From the NCBI RefSeq assembly GCF_964246085.1, contig NZ_CAXTPD010000004.1: 64,000 nt of DNA, one strand, 5' to 3'. The position numbers and the translations under genes are program-made. The first letter of the stretch is position 1, and each line of letters starts with the position of its first letter. The notes under the pieces were generated by a model that saw only the letters and a list, made by a program, of their open reading frames with translations, made no database searches and was not told where the DNA came from. Origin of the DNA: Brotaphodocola sp003480315. GTDB lineage: Bacteria; Bacillota; Clostridia; Lachnospirales; Lachnospiraceae. Shown here piece by piece: positions 1 through 8,410 of this stretch.

Positions 1-120
1 GGTCGCAGGGGAAACAATAGGCGGCGGAGCGAATGAAGTACAAAATTCCACCGCATCTGCGGTTCTGTAGGCCCTCCACGGAACTTCGGACCCTTTCGTG
101 CTATTCCCTTAAATTGCTAT
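1..120. repeat. Palindromic intergenic repeat, copy 1 (cut by the window start)
   Basis: Positions 28-120 match 44371-44463 almost base for base (about four differences by eye). The first 27 bases also resemble the reverse complement of 44145-44180, so this is one end of the same larger hairpin element described at 44084-44463. It lies directly upstream of the response regulator, and the open frame that seems to extend that gene upstream (from 33) is only the repeat being read through. Confidence 0.8.
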
Positions 121-161
121 ATTATGATATAATTAGGCCAGATAGAATGAGGGAGATGTGT

Positions 162-851
162 ATGAATACGGAAAAAATTTTATTAGTGGATGATGAGCGT
201 GCCATCCGCCTGGCGGTGCGCACGGCCCTGACCCGGGAGGGAATGCAGGTGACAGAGGCTCCTGATGGAAGTGAGGCGCTGGAGCTTCTGAAAAAGCAGC
301 AGTTCCATCTGGTGATCCTGGATGTGATGATGGAGCATGTGGGCGGTTATGAGGTACTGCAGGCCATGCGGGCAGCGGGGGATCATACGCCGGTCATGAT
401 GCTGTCGGGCAAATCTGACGAGATGGACCAGGTACTGGGACTTGGTTTTGGGGCAGACAGCTATCTTACCAAGCCATTCCACACGGCGGTTTTGATCCAG
501 ACAGCCAAAGCCCTGATCCGCCGCAGCCAGATCTACAGTCAGGGCGGCGCGGAGAGCGGAATCCGGAAAGGTCCGTTTACGGTAGATACCCTGAAAATGG
601 AGTGCCTGAAAAATGGAGAGCCGCTGAATTTTACAGCGCGGGAAATGATGTTGTTCCGGTTCCTGATGGAGCATCCGGGACAGGTATTTACAAAAGAACA
701 GCTTTACATCCAGGTCTGGAATGAGGCCGTGGTGGACGATAATACCATCACGGTTTATGTGAAGCGGATACGGAACAAGATTGAGGATGATCCGAAGCAG
801 CCGCAGTATCTGAAGACGGTGCGCGGAATCGGATATGTGCTGAGTGTGTGA
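162..851 (+). CDS. OmpR/PhoB-type response regulator
   Basis: A 229-residue two-component response regulator that should bind DNA when phosphorylated. The N-terminal receiver has the acidic pair D10/D11, the phospho-acceptor D54 in an ILDVMM motif, and K104 in LTKPFH. A C-terminal winged helix (about residues 130-229) ends in the typical VRGIGYVLSV. I chose ATG 162 because the receiver begins immediately there and GAGGGAG lies 6 bases upstream; upstream codons from 33 fall inside a repeat. The partner is probably the sensor kinase starting at 1058, about 200 bases downstream on the same strand. The stimulus is not evident from context. Family assignment is secure; the target genes are unknown. 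Confidence 0.93.
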   Translation: MNTEKILLVDDERAIRLAVRTALTREGMQVTEAPDGSEALELLKKQQFHLVILDVMMEHVGGYEVLQAMRAAGDHTPVMMLSGKSDEMDQVLGLGFGADSYLTKPFHTAVLIQTAKALIRRSQIYSQGGAESGIRKGPFTVDTLKMECLKNGEPLNFTAREMMLFRFLMEHPGQVFTKEQLYIQVWNEAVVDDNTITVYVKRIRNKIEDDPKQPQYLKTVRGIGYVLSV

Positions 852-862
852 GTACGCGGGTA

Positions 863-978
863 GGCATTTTCTGAACTGAAAATGCCGTATGATATCGTGG
901 TGGCAGCAGATTTTGCCGATTTGGAATGCGAAGCATCGGCAAAATCCGTTACTGTTTGCGCAACGCGTAAACAGTAAC
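863..978. repeat. Three consecutive stem-loops between regulator and kinase
   Basis: Three inverted repeats follow one another: 863-871/878-886 (9 bp), 909-920/935-946 (12 bp), and 948-961/965-978 (14 bp with one G-U pair, 3-base loop). None has a clear U-tract, so they look more like mRNA-processing or stability structures, or small intergenic palindromes, than a simple terminator. Confidence 0.7.
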
Positions 979-1057
979 GTGTGAAGCAGGATCGGACTGA
1001 AATACACGGATGTGGCTTGACATTTCAGGGGATGCAGGAAGAAAGGAAAGACGAAGG

Positions 1058-3208
1058 ATGCAGAAATTCCGAAGAATCGTCAGAAAACGGAAAACAGAGC
1101 TTACGGCAGCATGCCTGCTGCTGCTTTTGTCACTGGCCATGGCATTTGCAGGTTCCTGGTTTTACCGCCAGTACCGGAAACAGGTGATCCAGACGGAGGA
1201 AAGCCAGCTCTTAACGATGGCCGGAATCATTGGAAACAATCTGAATACCTATCTGGATGAGCAGTTAAAACAGATTGACCTGTTTTATGCGCAGGAGGCG
1301 GATTCTGAGAATAACATGCCGCCGGAGGATATTGAGACCCGGACCGCGTATTTTCTGAAGGAAAACGGAGGCCTATATAACTGGATTACAGTGACGGAAC
1401 CGGATGGGACAAGCCTGCGGTACGAGCCGGGGAAAGAAGCAGTTCGGGAGCAGGAAGCTATCTGGCAAGGTAAAAATCAGCTTCCGGATCAGCCCTCCCG
1501 GATTTTTGGCAAGGCAATTTCCGGCCAGACCGGCTGGTATGAACTTTATATCCGGAAGGAAGTTCCTTCGGAGAACGGAATCTGTATACTGACCTTTGCC
1601 ATGAATCTGGAAACCATCTATCAAAAGATCATTGCTCCGGTCAAAATCGGAAGAGACGGTTATTCCAGTGTCAAAGATCAGAACATGTGCATCATCATGC
1701 ATCACGCCAAGGATCAGATTGGTCTGGAGGCATTTGATGACCGTATGAAAAAATACCCGGAGCTGGATCTGAGCAGCATGAATGCCTGGATTAAAAAGCA
1801 GGCGCAGGACACCTCCGGTACCGGTGTGATCGACACCTATGTCTGGGATGATCCGGGACTTTCCAGAGTACAGCGCGTGGTGGCATTCCAGTCCATTTAC
1901 ATTCAGGGAGAGCGCTGGATCGTCAATTCCACGATTCCGGTGCAGGAACTTTCCAGGCCGCTGGACAGTATGATGACCATGCTGACCGGCGCAGTACTTC
2001 TGTATATCCTGCTCCTGGTTGTAGCTACGGTCATTCTGTTAAAAAACCGTTTTCTGGCGGAAACTCAGCAGAAGGAAATCACCTATTTAAAAGAGATCAA
2101 TCAGGGCATGGAGATGCTGGCACAGAAAAACAATGAAATCCGGCATTACCAGCGGATCCAGTCCCTCGGCATGATGGCCAGCCATATTGCCCATGAGTTC
2201 AACAATTACATGACCCCCGTGCTGATCTATGCGGAGCTTCTGGAAAATGACGATTCCATTTCAGCGGAAAATCAGGAGATGATCCATGAAATTACGGAAG
2301 CAGTGGATAAGGCATCGAACCTTTCCAGAGAGCTGCTGGCATTTTCCAGGCAGGACACCGGCGTGCGCCTGGAGCTGCTGAATTTTACGGAAGAGGTGGA
2401 GCATGCGGTTTCTGTTGTGAGGCAGCTGGCTCCGGCCGCGATCACGGTAAAAACGGAGCTCACAAAAGAACCACTTTATGCGTTGGGGCGAAAACGTATG
2501 GCAGAGCATATCCTGATGAACCTCTGCAAAAATGCGTTTCAGGCCATGGAAAAAACGGAACGAAAAGAGCTTTGGATCCGTCTGCGCGCGAAAGATCCCG
2601 ACACGATCTGCCTGCAGGTTTCCGACACGGGCTGCGGTATCGGGAATGATGCCATGCAGAAAATTTTTGAACCGTTTTACACCACAAAAGGTTCCAGACA
2701 GGGAACCGGGCTTGGCCTTTCTGTGGTTCAGAATATCGTCACATCCGTTGGCGGAAGCATCCGGGTGGAGAGCGGGGCAGATGCCGGAACGACCTTTATT
2801 CTGGAAATTCCCCAGAGCCGCTCTGAGACAGAAAAGGACAGCCGAAAACGCTTAAAACAGGTACGAAGGATTGCCATTGTTTCCCGGGAAGCGTCGGAAA
2901 AAAGCTGGAAAGGATTATCAGCCGAAAAGCAGAAAACAGTAGATTTGTATGTACATCCGGCGGCACTGATTGACCGGATCCAGAAAAATCCGGATGCTTA
3001 TGAGCTGGTGATCGCGGAGTATACGCTTCCAACTATGAACGGAATTGAGCTGTGTGAACTCATCCGCCGTATTAACCCGGAAATCCGCCTGATTCTTATT
3101 GCGGAGCAGAGCGGACCTGATTTTGAGTGGTATTTAAACAACGGCATGATCGACCGGTTTATGCTGAAAACAGAGTTTCGGGAAGAATTTGCGAAGCTGC
3201 TGGTGTAG
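1058..3208 (+). CDS. Membrane sensor histidine kinase with a C-terminal degenerate receiver
   Basis: A 716-residue hybrid-type kinase. The order is: TM1 about residues 15-35, an extracytoplasmic sensor region of about 270 residues, TM2 near 308-330, an H-box with H379 in IAHEFNN, an ATPase domain (N-box NLCKNAFQAM, G1 DTGCGIG, G2 GTGLGLS), then a receiver-like tail from about 603. In the tail the phospho-acceptor Asp is Glu (E654 in VIAEYTLPTMNG), and the usual DD pair after strand 1 is absent, while Lys in MLKTEF is kept, so it is probably not phosphorylated. ATG 1058 is preferred over 1010 because AGGAAAG precedes it. It probably pairs with the regulator at 162. The ligand is unknown. Confidence 0.88.
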   Translation: MQKFRRIVRKRKTELTAACLLLLLSLAMAFAGSWFYRQYRKQVIQTEESQLLTMAGIIGNNLNTYLDEQLKQIDLFYAQEADSENNMPPEDIETRTAYFLKENGGLYNWITVTEPDGTSLRYEPGKEAVREQEAIWQGKNQLPDQPSRIFGKAISGQTGWYELYIRKEVPSENGICILTFAMNLETIYQKIIAPVKIGRDGYSSVKDQNMCIIMHHAKDQIGLEAFDDRMKKYPELDLSSMNAWIKKQAQDTSGTGVIDTYVWDDPGLSRVQRVVAFQSIYIQGERWIVNSTIPVQELSRPLDSMMTMLTGAVLLYILLLVVATVILLKNRFLAETQQKEITYLKEINQGMEMLAQKNNEIRHYQRIQSLGMMASHIAHEFNNYMTPVLIYAELLENDDSISAENQEMIHEITEAVDKASNLSRELLAFSRQDTGVRLELLNFTEEVEHAVSVVRQLAPAAITVKTELTKEPLYALGRKRMAEHILMNLCKNAFQAMEKTERKELWIRLRAKDPDTICLQVSDTGCGIGNDAMQKIFEPFYTTKGSRQGTGLGLSVVQNIVTSVGGSIRVESGADAGTTFILEIPQSRSETEKDSRKRLKQVRRIAIVSREASEKSWKGLSAEKQKTVDLYVHPAALIDRIQKNPDAYELVIAEYTLPTMNGIELCELIRRINPEIRLILIAEQSGPDFEWYLNNGMIDRFMLKTEFREEFAKLLV

Positions 3209-3240
3209 GTGATGAGGCTGCGCGGTATTGAAAAAGCATC

Positions 3241-3270
3241 TTGACATCCGCACGGTTTTTGGTATATGAT
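3241..3270 (+). promoter_or_regulatory. Promoter of the riboswitch-ATPase transcript
   Basis: TTGACA at 3241-3246 and TATGAT at 3265-3270 with an 18-base spacer, placed just before the conserved start of the riboswitch. Confidence 0.75.
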
Positions 3271-3278
3271 GAATTTAA

Positions 3279-3406
3279 TAAAGGGGAGTAACCTACGCTG
3301 GTAATCTGCGTTTGTGATGTCGTCAGTACGATGGAAGCATCCGGTGTCACAAAGAAACGGTGAGACTTTTATTGCATTATTATTGTGCAATAAAGGTCTC
3401 TTTTTT
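3279..3406 (+). ncRNA. yybP-ykoY (manganese) riboswitch with terminator stem
   Basis: The leader carries the yybP-ykoY hallmarks: AAAGGGGAGTAACC near 3280, GTCAGTACGATGGAAGCATCCGG near 3322-3344, and a GTGAGAC closing strand. The closing strand is part of a long hairpin (3362-3376 with 3386-3400, GAGAC/GTCTC at its base) followed by TTTTTT at 3401-3406. This is the expected OFF terminator, opened when Mn2+ is bound. The class is known to control Mn2+ exporters, including P-type ATPases, which fits the next gene. Confidence 0.85.
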
Positions 3407-3471
3407 ATTGAAAAACCTTCATTGCATAAGAAATACAGTTGATAAATGCTTAGACAGAGGAGGCAGAAGTG

Positions 3472-6093
3472 ATGAAAGAATTTTATCAGCAAACGGTGAA
3501 AGAGGTTCTGGACCGTGTGGAAAGCAGAGAGACAGGCCTCACCAGTGAGCAGGCCGGAAAATCCCGGGAAAGGTGTGGCTGGAATGAACTTGCAGAGGGG
3601 AAAAAGAAAAGTATCCCGCAGATTTTCCTGGAACAGTATGAGGATTTTCTGGTACTGATCTTAATTGCATCGGCCATTATATCCGGTATGCTTGGCGATG
3701 AGGAAAGCGCGGCCGTGATCTTGATCGTGATCACGATCAATGCGATCCTGGGCACTGTGCAGACCATAAAAGCGGAGCAGTCTCTGCAGAGCTTAAAGAA
3801 GCTTGCAGGACCGCAGGCCAAGGTACTGCGCGATGGTTCCACGATCCAGCTTCCGGCAAGAGAGCTGGTGGTTGGAGACGTGATCCTGGTGGAAGCAGGC
3901 GACATGATCCCGGCGGACGCAAGGCTGATTGAAAATGCAAGTCTTAAGGTTGATGAGAGTGCTCTTACCGGAGAGAGCCTTGCAGTCGAAAAGAGCTTAG
4001 AGGCTATTTTGGCAGAGGCTCCGCTGGGAGATCGGACCAATATGCTCTTTTCCGGCAGCTTTGTGACATATGGACGTGGAAAGGCGGTAGTAACGGACAT
4101 AGGAATGCAGACGGAGGTTGGAAAGATTGCAGGACTTTTGAAGTCAACTTCCGAAAAGCAGACTCCGTTACAGGTGAGCCTGGAAGAGTTTGGAAAGAAA
4201 TTATCCGTTTTGATCCTGGTATTCTGCGGGATGTTATTTGCGATCAACGTATTTCGCGGTGAAAAGATCAGCAGTGCATTCATGTTTGCCGTAGCACTGG
4301 CGGTTGCGGCAATTCCGGAAGCGTTAAGCTCGATCGTAACCATTGTCCTTTCTTTCGGAACACAGAAGATGGCAAAGGAGCATGCGATCATCCGAAAACT
4401 GCAGGCAGTGGAAGGTCTTGGAAGTGTTTCCGTTATCTGCTCGGATAAAACAGGAACACTGACACAGAATAAAATGACGGTTGAGGATTACTATGTAGAA
4501 GGAAAACGGATCCCGGCAGCAGAGATTGACATAGCAGATCCGGCACAGAACTATCTTCTGGAGTGCAGTATTTTATGTAATGATTCGACGAATGAAAACG
4601 GAGTAGAGATCGGGGATCCGACAGAAACCGCATTGATCAATTTGGGAAGCCGGTACGGAATCGAGGCCGCAAGCGTACGAAACCGCTATCCGAGGGAAGG
4701 AGAGCTTCCGTTTGACAGTGACCGCAAGATGATGTCAACACTTCACAGGATAAACGGTGAAAACCGGATGATCGTAAAAGGAGCAGTCGACCTTCTGCTG
4801 GAGCTGACGGAACAGATTTGGACAAAAGACGGAATCCGCGAAATCACAGAAGCAGATAAAGAAACCATACAGCAGCAGAACCGTGATTTTTCAATGGAAG
4901 GCCTGCGTGTACTGGCATTCACCTATCGCGAAATTCCAAAGGAGCATGTATTAACAGCAAAGGATGAGGCTCATCTCGTATTTCTTGGCCTCATTGCCAT
5001 GATGGATCCGCCGAGAGAAGAATCAAAGGCCGCCGTCGCAGAATGCATCAAAGCAGGAATCCGGCCGGTCATGATCACAGGAGATCATAAAATTACGGCA
5101 GCGGCCATAGCAAAAAGAATTGGAATCCTGCATGATTTATCGGAAGCCTGCGAGGGTGCGGATATCGAGAAAATGAGTGATGAGGAGCTGAAGGATTTTG
5201 TCCCGGATATATCTGTGTATGCAAGGGTTTCCCCGGAGCATAAAATCCGTATCGTCCGTGCATGGCAGGAAAAAGGAATGATCGTTGCAATGACCGGAGA
5301 CGGTGTGAATGATGCTCCGGCGTTGAAGCAGGCGGACATCGGTGTCGCAATGGGAATCACCGGGACCGAGGTGGCAAAGGATGCTGCCGCCATGGTGCTT
5401 ACCGATGATAATTTTGCAACCATTGTAAAAGCAGTAGAAAATGGACGAAATTTATATCGAAACATTCAGTATGCGATCCAGTTCCTTTTGTCGGGAAATT
5501 TTGGAGCAATTTTAGCGGTTTTGTATGCATCAGTCGCAGGACTTCCGGTTCCGTTCGCACCGGTACACCTGTTGTTTATTAATCTTCTAACGGATAGCCT
5601 TCCGGCCATCGCACTTGGTGTGGAGCCTTCTGACAGTGATGTGATGAATGAGAAACCAAGATCTGCGGACGAATCAATACTGACAAAGGATTTCCTCGGC
5701 AAAATCGGTCTGGAGGGCTTTGTGATCGGTGCAATGACAATGATCGCATTTTTGACAGGATATCACCAGGATGGCGCACTGCTTGGCAGTACGTATGCCT
5801 TCGGAACACTTTGCCTGGCACGCCTGTTCCATGGATTTAACTGTAAGTCGGATCATCCGGTTATCTTTACAAAACGGTTCTTTAACAATCCATGGCTGCA
5901 GGGAGCCTTTATGCTCGGCGCAGTACTGATCACCGCAGTATTGACTGTTCCCGGCCTTCATCGTATATTTCAGGTGGAGACTCTCAATCCGGGACAGCTC
6001 GGCTGCGTATATCTGTATGCCTTTGCCAGTCTTCCGATCATTCAGTTGCTGAAGTGGATTCGTACGAAATTAGGAAAAAGTGGAGAAAGATAA
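3472..6093 (+). CDS. P2A-type cation-transporting ATPase (probable Mn2+/Ca2+ exporter)
   Basis: An 873-residue P-type ATPase that pumps cations outward at ATP expense. Visible are the N-terminal cation-ATPase domain, TGES near residue 166, phosphorylated D325 in DKTGT, a nucleotide-binding domain, GDGVNDAPAL near 610, and C-terminal helices. In TM4 the VAAIPEAL motif keeps the calcium-site Glu. In TM6 NLLTD keeps Asn and Asp. In TM5 the second calcium-site Glu of SERCA is replaced by Ala (SGNFGAIL), which suggests a single-ion site as in PMR1-like Mn2+/Ca2+ pumps. The upstream yybP-ykoY riboswitch argues for Mn2+. The start is ATG 3472 behind AGAGGAGG. The next gene overlaps its stop (TAATG). 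The metal is inferred, not proven. Confidence 0.92.
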   Translation: MKEFYQQTVKEVLDRVESRETGLTSEQAGKSRERCGWNELAEGKKKSIPQIFLEQYEDFLVLILIASAIISGMLGDEESAAVILIVITINAILGTVQTIKAEQSLQSLKKLAGPQAKVLRDGSTIQLPARELVVGDVILVEAGDMIPADARLIENASLKVDESALTGESLAVEKSLEAILAEAPLGDRTNMLFSGSFVTYGRGKAVVTDIGMQTEVGKIAGLLKSTSEKQTPLQVSLEEFGKKLSVLILVFCGMLFAINVFRGEKISSAFMFAVALAVAAIPEALSSIVTIVLSFGTQKMAKEHAIIRKLQAVEGLGSVSVICSDKTGTLTQNKMTVEDYYVEGKRIPAAEIDIADPAQNYLLECSILCNDSTNENGVEIGDPTETALINLGSRYGIEAASVRNRYPREGELPFDSDRKMMSTLHRINGENRMIVKGAVDLLLELTEQIWTKDGIREITEADKETIQQQNRDFSMEGLRVLAFTYREIPKEHVLTAKDEAHLVFLGLIAMMDPPREESKAAVAECIKAGIRPVMITGDHKITAAAIAKRIGILHDLSEACEGADIEKMSDEELKDFVPDISVYARVSPEHKIRIVRAWQEKGMIVAMTGDGVNDAPALKQADIGVAMGITGTEVAKDAAAMVLTDDNFATIVKAVENGRNLYRNIQYAIQFLLSGNFGAILAVLYASVAGLPVPFAPVHLLFINLLTDSLPAIALGVEPSDSDVMNEKPRSADESILTKDFLGKIGLEGFVIGAMTMIAFLTGYHQDGALLGSTYAFGTLCLARLFHGFNCKSDHPVIFTKRFFNNPWLQGAFMLGAVLITAVLTVPGLHRIFQVETLNPGQLGCVYLYAFASLPIIQLLKWIRTKLGKSGER

Positions 6094-7319
6094 TGGATTT
6101 CAGTAAACTATCTGTGAAAAAAATTCGGGAACTGATCATTTTCACAGCACTGCTGGCAGCTGCGTTGTGGAAATTTGAAGTTGTGATCGATGTGTTGAAA
6201 ACAATATGGGGAATCCTGTTCCCCTTTGCACTGGGAGGCGCAATTGCTTTTGTCATCAACGTGCCGATGAGCTTTCTGGAAAAGATGATCTTTGGGAAGA
6301 TCAAAGCCGGAAAGAAAAAAAGTAAAAAGCTTGCCAGACCGGTAAGCCTTCTTCTGACTATGATACTGGCTGTCGGTGTCATGGTACTGGTGATGTTTGG
6401 CGTGATCCCGCAGCTCACCCGGACTATGGGAACTCTGATGATGAGCATTGCTGATTTTATTCCGCAGATGCAAGGCTGGATTCGGGATTTTTCACATAAT
6501 AACCAGGATATTATGAATTATGTAAATCAGATCCAGTTTCAGCCAGATCAGGCCATTCAGTGGGGGATCAGCATTCTTGGCAGCGGAGCGGGAAATATGA
6601 TGAGCACGACCATGTCAGCAGTGAGCTCGATCGTCAGCGGACTTGCCACCTTTTTCATTGCGTTTTCCTTTGCCTGCTATATTCTTTTTCAGAAAGAACA
6701 ATTGCACATACAGATAAGAAAGGTATGTTTTGCGTTTCTTTCCAAACAGAAAGCAAATGCACTCCTTAAAATCTGTTCCCTGATTTATCGGACATTTGCC
6801 AATTTCCTTACAGGACAGTGCTTAGAGGCTGTGATCCTCGGAAGCATGTTTGCCGTCACGTTAAGCATTTTGAAAATGCCCTATGCACTGCTGATCGGAA
6901 CCCTGATCGCCTTTACTGCATTGATCCCAATCTTTGGCGCGTTTATCGGATGCGCATTGGGCTGTTTTCTGATTTTTATGGTAAGTCCGAAACAGGCAAT
7001 GCTGTTTATCCTTGTATTTCTGCTGCTTCAGCAGATTGAAGGGAATCTGATCTATCCGCATGTGGTTGGAGGTTCCGTCGGACTTCCGTCCATCTGGGTC
7101 CTTGCTGCAGTTACCATCGGCGGAAATCTTATGGGAATTGCGGGGATGCTCATCTTTATTCCGCTTGTCTCCGTTTGTTATACTGTTTTCAGGGAAGTTG
7201 TGTATCTGCGCTTGAAGGAAAAGCATATAAAACGGGTGACAACGACAGCGGTGGAAGAATATACCGCGCAGGAATGGATGGCTGCGGAAAAGAAATTGCA
7301 GGAAGGAGAGGCGAAATGA
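6093..7319 (+). CDS. AI-2E/PerM-family membrane protein
   Basis: A 408-residue polytopic protein of the AI-2E transporter (UPF0118) family. It has paired N-terminal helices, a soluble middle part around residues 110-180, and a C-terminal helix bundle containing the family stretch GTLIAFTALIPIFGAFIG and, further on, GNLIYPHVVGGSVGLP. Characterised relatives differ in role (autoinducer export, Na+/H+ antiport), so the substrate is open. Its ATG overlaps the ATPase stop by one base, so the two are translationally coupled and probably share the Mn-riboswitch transcript. The C-terminal tail is hydrophilic. Confidence 0.88.
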   Translation: MDFSKLSVKKIRELIIFTALLAAALWKFEVVIDVLKTIWGILFPFALGGAIAFVINVPMSFLEKMIFGKIKAGKKKSKKLARPVSLLLTMILAVGVMVLVMFGVIPQLTRTMGTLMMSIADFIPQMQGWIRDFSHNNQDIMNYVNQIQFQPDQAIQWGISILGSGAGNMMSTTMSAVSSIVSGLATFFIAFSFACYILFQKEQLHIQIRKVCFAFLSKQKANALLKICSLIYRTFANFLTGQCLEAVILGSMFAVTLSILKMPYALLIGTLIAFTALIPIFGAFIGCALGCFLIFMVSPKQAMLFILVFLLLQQIEGNLIYPHVVGGSVGLPSIWVLAAVTIGGNLMGIAGMLIFIPLVSVCYTVFREVVYLRLKEKHIKRVTTTAVEEYTAQEWMAAEKKLQEGEAK

Positions 7320-7534
7320 CAAACGAAATGGAACCCCACAAGGAAAAAGCAGTATATTATATCCTGGACAGCTGTACCCGCTGCGGGCGATGCGCTCAGA
7401 AATGCCAACTTCATGCGCTGGTGCCGCGTCAGGGACATTACCGGATCGATTTACGCTTTTGCGATGGCTGCGGAATCTGTTATGAGATCTGTCCGATCGG
7501 GGCGGTGGCCAAGGGAAGCGAAGCGGATCAGTAG
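7316..7534 (+). CDS. Small 2[4Fe-4S] ferredoxin-like protein
   Basis: A 72-residue iron-sulfur protein. Two CxxCxxCxxxC clusters are visible: CTRCGRCAQKC and CDGCGICYEIC followed by P. It should carry low-potential electrons for an unidentified partner. It resembles the ferredoxin domain often attached to hydrogenase or NADH-dependent subunits, but here it stands alone. ATG 7316 overlaps the preceding TGA in ATGA, with GGAAGGAG upstream, so it belongs to the ATPase/PerM operon. Confidence 0.88.
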   Translation: MTNEMEPHKEKAVYYILDSCTRCGRCAQKCQLHALVPRQGHYRIDLRFCDGCGICYEICPIGAVAKGSEADQ

Positions 7535-7545
7535 TGAGAAAATGA

Positions 7546-7740
7546 ACGGAAGCAGGGCTGGAAGTTAGCAGAAAAAGCAAACTGGAATTCTTTGCGGTTG
7601 CCTGGGGCTATGAGCCCTGCCGCATGGAACACATCAAGGCATACTGGCCGGAAAACAACAGTGTCGGTTCCGGACAGGTGCTGCCGGTGGATGATATACT
7701 GAAACTGGATATCCATGTGAATTTCGATTCCCGGATATGA
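7546..7740 (+). pseudogene. Probable 3' remnant of an unrecognised gene
   Basis: After the ferredoxin, one frame stays open for about 64 codons up to the TGA at 7738-7740 and reads like real protein (for example KLEFFAVAWGYEPCRMEHIK and VLPVDDILKLDIHVNFDSR). It has no convincing start codon or ribosome site; the frame is closed upstream by a stop at 7543. I read it as the C-terminal end of a decayed or truncated gene. I do not recognise the family. The remaining bases to 7880 hold only the leader of the nitroreductase, with a possible -10 TACAAT at 7838. Confidence 0.4.
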
Positions 7741-7879
7741 TAAGATAATCAAATATGGGAAAGTGGATTGGGACCGGAAAATAAAACCTCACAATTTCAA
7801 AGCCTTTCTTTTGGGAACATTTGTAAAGTTTATTTGTTACAATGAACTTAAAAGAAAACCCAAAGAGAGGATGAGGATC

Positions 7880-8410
7880 ATGAAACAGGAACTGTTGAAA
7901 ATCATGAAGGAAAGACGCTCTGTGCGCAGTTATAAAAAGGATCTTATGATCCCGGAAGATGTATTGCAGGAGATTCTGGAGACTGCAACTTATGCACCGA
8001 CAGGCGGCGGTAGACAGTCACCGGTCATCATTGCAGTTACAGATAAAACCATGCGAGATCACATTGCGCATCTGAACGCGAAGATCATGGGAGATGAGAA
8101 TGCAGATCCGTTCTATGGAGCACCGGCTATTGCGTTGGTTCTGGCAGATGGCAGCAAGAGCACTTGGGTGGAAGATGGTACAAACGTACTTTGCTATCTG
8201 ATGCTGGCAGCAAAAGCGTGTGATGTTTCCAGTGTATGGGTACACAGGGAAAAAGAAATTTTTGACAGTGAAGAAGGAAAGAAGCTTCTGAAACAGTGGA
8301 ATCTTCCGGAAAACTTAAGAGGTGTCGGTGCAGTGGCACTTGGATACCTGGAAGGCGAGGAGCCGAAAGCAGCTCCCCGCAAAGAAGGTTATATCGTAGA
8401 AGTACGTTAA
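7880..8410 (+). CDS. Nitroreductase-family flavoprotein
   Basis: A 176-residue cytoplasmic FMN-dependent oxidoreductase of the nitroreductase fold. The N-terminus has ERRSVRSYK, the arginine-rich FMN-phosphate motif of the family, followed by APTGGGRQSP, and a C-terminal GVGAVALGYLEG. The substrate cannot be deduced; members reduce nitro compounds, quinones or flavins. ATG 7880 is preferred over ATG 7871 because AGAGAGG at 7864-7870 is correctly spaced for it. Its stop codon overlaps that of the convergent pucR-type gene. Confidence 0.9.
   Translation: MKQELLKIMKERRSVRSYKKDLMIPEDVLQEILETATYAPTGGGRQSPVIIAVTDKTMRDHIAHLNAKIMGDENADPFYGAPAIALVLADGSKSTWVEDGTNVLCYLMLAAKACDVSSVWVHREKEIFDSEEGKKLLKQWNLPENLRGVGAVALGYLEGEEPKAAPRKEGYIVEVR

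Noticed and set aside
33..161. N-terminal extension of the response regulator
   Set aside because: The 43 extra codons lie in the intergenic repeat that also occurs at 44371, and the receiver domain starts exactly at ATG 162 behind a good ribosome site.
3486..4391. Long minus-strand frame across the ATPase gene
   Set aside because: It is antisense to a conserved ATPase with all catalytic motifs; its own product is low-complexity Ser/Thr/Pro-rich and has no ribosome site.
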